From a bacterium (GTDB lineage: Bacteria; Oederibacteriota; Muellerivitia; Muellerivitales; Muellerivitaceae), in NCBI GenBank assembly GCA_035549195.1, contig DASZRK010000020.1:31171-95170 (forward strand): 64,000 nucleotides of DNA, read 5' to 3'. The first letter of the stretch is position 1, and the number at the start of each line of letters is the position of its first letter. Made by a program: the position numbers and the translations under genes. This document shows, one piece after another, positions 63,794 through 64,000 of the stretch. Below the pieces are notes generated by a model. That model saw only the letters and a list, made by a program, of their open reading frames with translations. It did not search any database and was not told the DNA's origin.

Positions 63794-64000
63794 ATGAAAA
63801 CCATCATCATGGTCCCCACCTATAACGAAAAGGCCAACATCGGGGAGTTGGTCAAGTTGCTCCACAAAAACGTCCCCTCCGCCCGAGTGCTGGTCGTGGA
63901 CGACACTTCCCCCGATGGCACTTCCGACGAAGTTCGCCGCCTGATGAAAAGGGACAAAAAACTCTTCCTTTTACAAAGGGACCGTTCGGTCAAGGGAAGG
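63794..64000 (+). CDS. GT2 family glycosyltransferase, polyprenol-phosphate mannosyltransferase-like (5' part)
   Basis: 69 codons to the window edge. MKTIIMVPTYNEKANIGELV and VLVVDDTSPDGTSDEVRRLM match the start of GT2 enzymes of the dolichol- or polyprenol-phosphate mannosyltransferase type, with the DD of VVDDTSPDGT binding the nucleotide sugar. Such enzymes make lipid-linked sugars that GT-C proteins use, and two GT-C proteins are in this window. The gene is cut by the edge. Confidence 0.85.
   Translation, partial: MKTIIMVPTYNEKANIGELVKLLHKNVPSARVLVVDDTSPDGTSDEVRRLMKRDKKLFLLQRDRSVKGR

Overview
The window joins two unlike parts. Positions 1 to about 19,530 are one end of a prophage, all of it read on the minus strand. 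From about 19,620 to the right edge it is bacterial chromosome at high GC. The chromosome carries genes for Kdo and ADP-heptose, heptosyltransferases, an MsbA-like exporter, a predicted outer-membrane barrel and several lipoproteins, so the host is Gram-negative with lipopolysaccharide. Split rfaE-type heptose genes, paired DUF1800/DUF1501 proteins, several GT-C membrane glycosyltransferases and dispersed palindromic intergenic repeats suggest a little-studied environmental lineage, but I cannot name the phylum from the sequence.

Prophage (transcribed right to left). It starts next to the 3' end of rnpB with a tightly packed early module (about 19.5 to 7.2 kb). Many genes overlap by 4 bases, and many are small, cysteine-rich or membrane proteins. 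Recognisable members are a DUF4373-like replication protein, a DUF1643 protein, an HNH-like protein, a cytosine-5 DNA methyltransferase with a second gene overprinted in another frame, an amino-methyltransferase, a Gp37/Gp68-like (DUF5131) protein and an ASCH-like protein. The morphogenesis module follows (7.1 to 1 kb): small terminase, zinc-ribbon protein, large terminase, two small genes, a portal of the head-to-tail connector family, a Bbp19-like protein, scaffold, and an Epsilon15 gp7-like major capsid protein cut by the left edge. The order and families point to a short-tailed phage related to Epsilon15/BPP-1. No integrase, repressor, lysis or tail genes are in view; they must lie beyond the left edge if present. 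Seven small genes of 33-51 codons were found by reading the gaps between larger genes.

The prophage carries unexplained structure. A 63-bp exact duplication lies directly before the portal and large terminase genes only, and each copy can fold so that the start region is in a stem. There is a three-way-junction-like inverted repeat at 7558-7661, a 345-bp gene-free structured stretch at 18237-18581, and a pentanucleotide repeat inside the cytosine methyltransferase.

Chromosome. rnpB and an RNase HI-like gene come first, then a secreted CIA30-like protein, the DUF1800/DUF1501 pair and an EAL-domain protein. Next is kdsA-pyrG-kdsB-rfaE2 (Kdo, CTP and heptose activation), a GT-C glycosyltransferase, a membrane metallophosphoesterase, rfaE1 and gmhA, and another GT-C protein. 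A second lipopolysaccharide operon runs ABC exporter, gmhB, a degenerate nucleotidyltransferase, a heptosyltransferase and a LysM lipoprotein. After these come an XRE regulator, citrate synthase, a DUF1573 protein, a membrane protein, an outer-membrane protein, a xylFGH-type sugar transporter, two PilT-type ATPases, ahcY and metK, a second (CUT1-type) sugar transporter opposite a GH3 beta-glucosidase, an NHL-repeat protein, a second GT9 transferase and the start of a GT2 transferase. The main chromosomal themes are lipopolysaccharide inner-core synthesis and sugar uptake.
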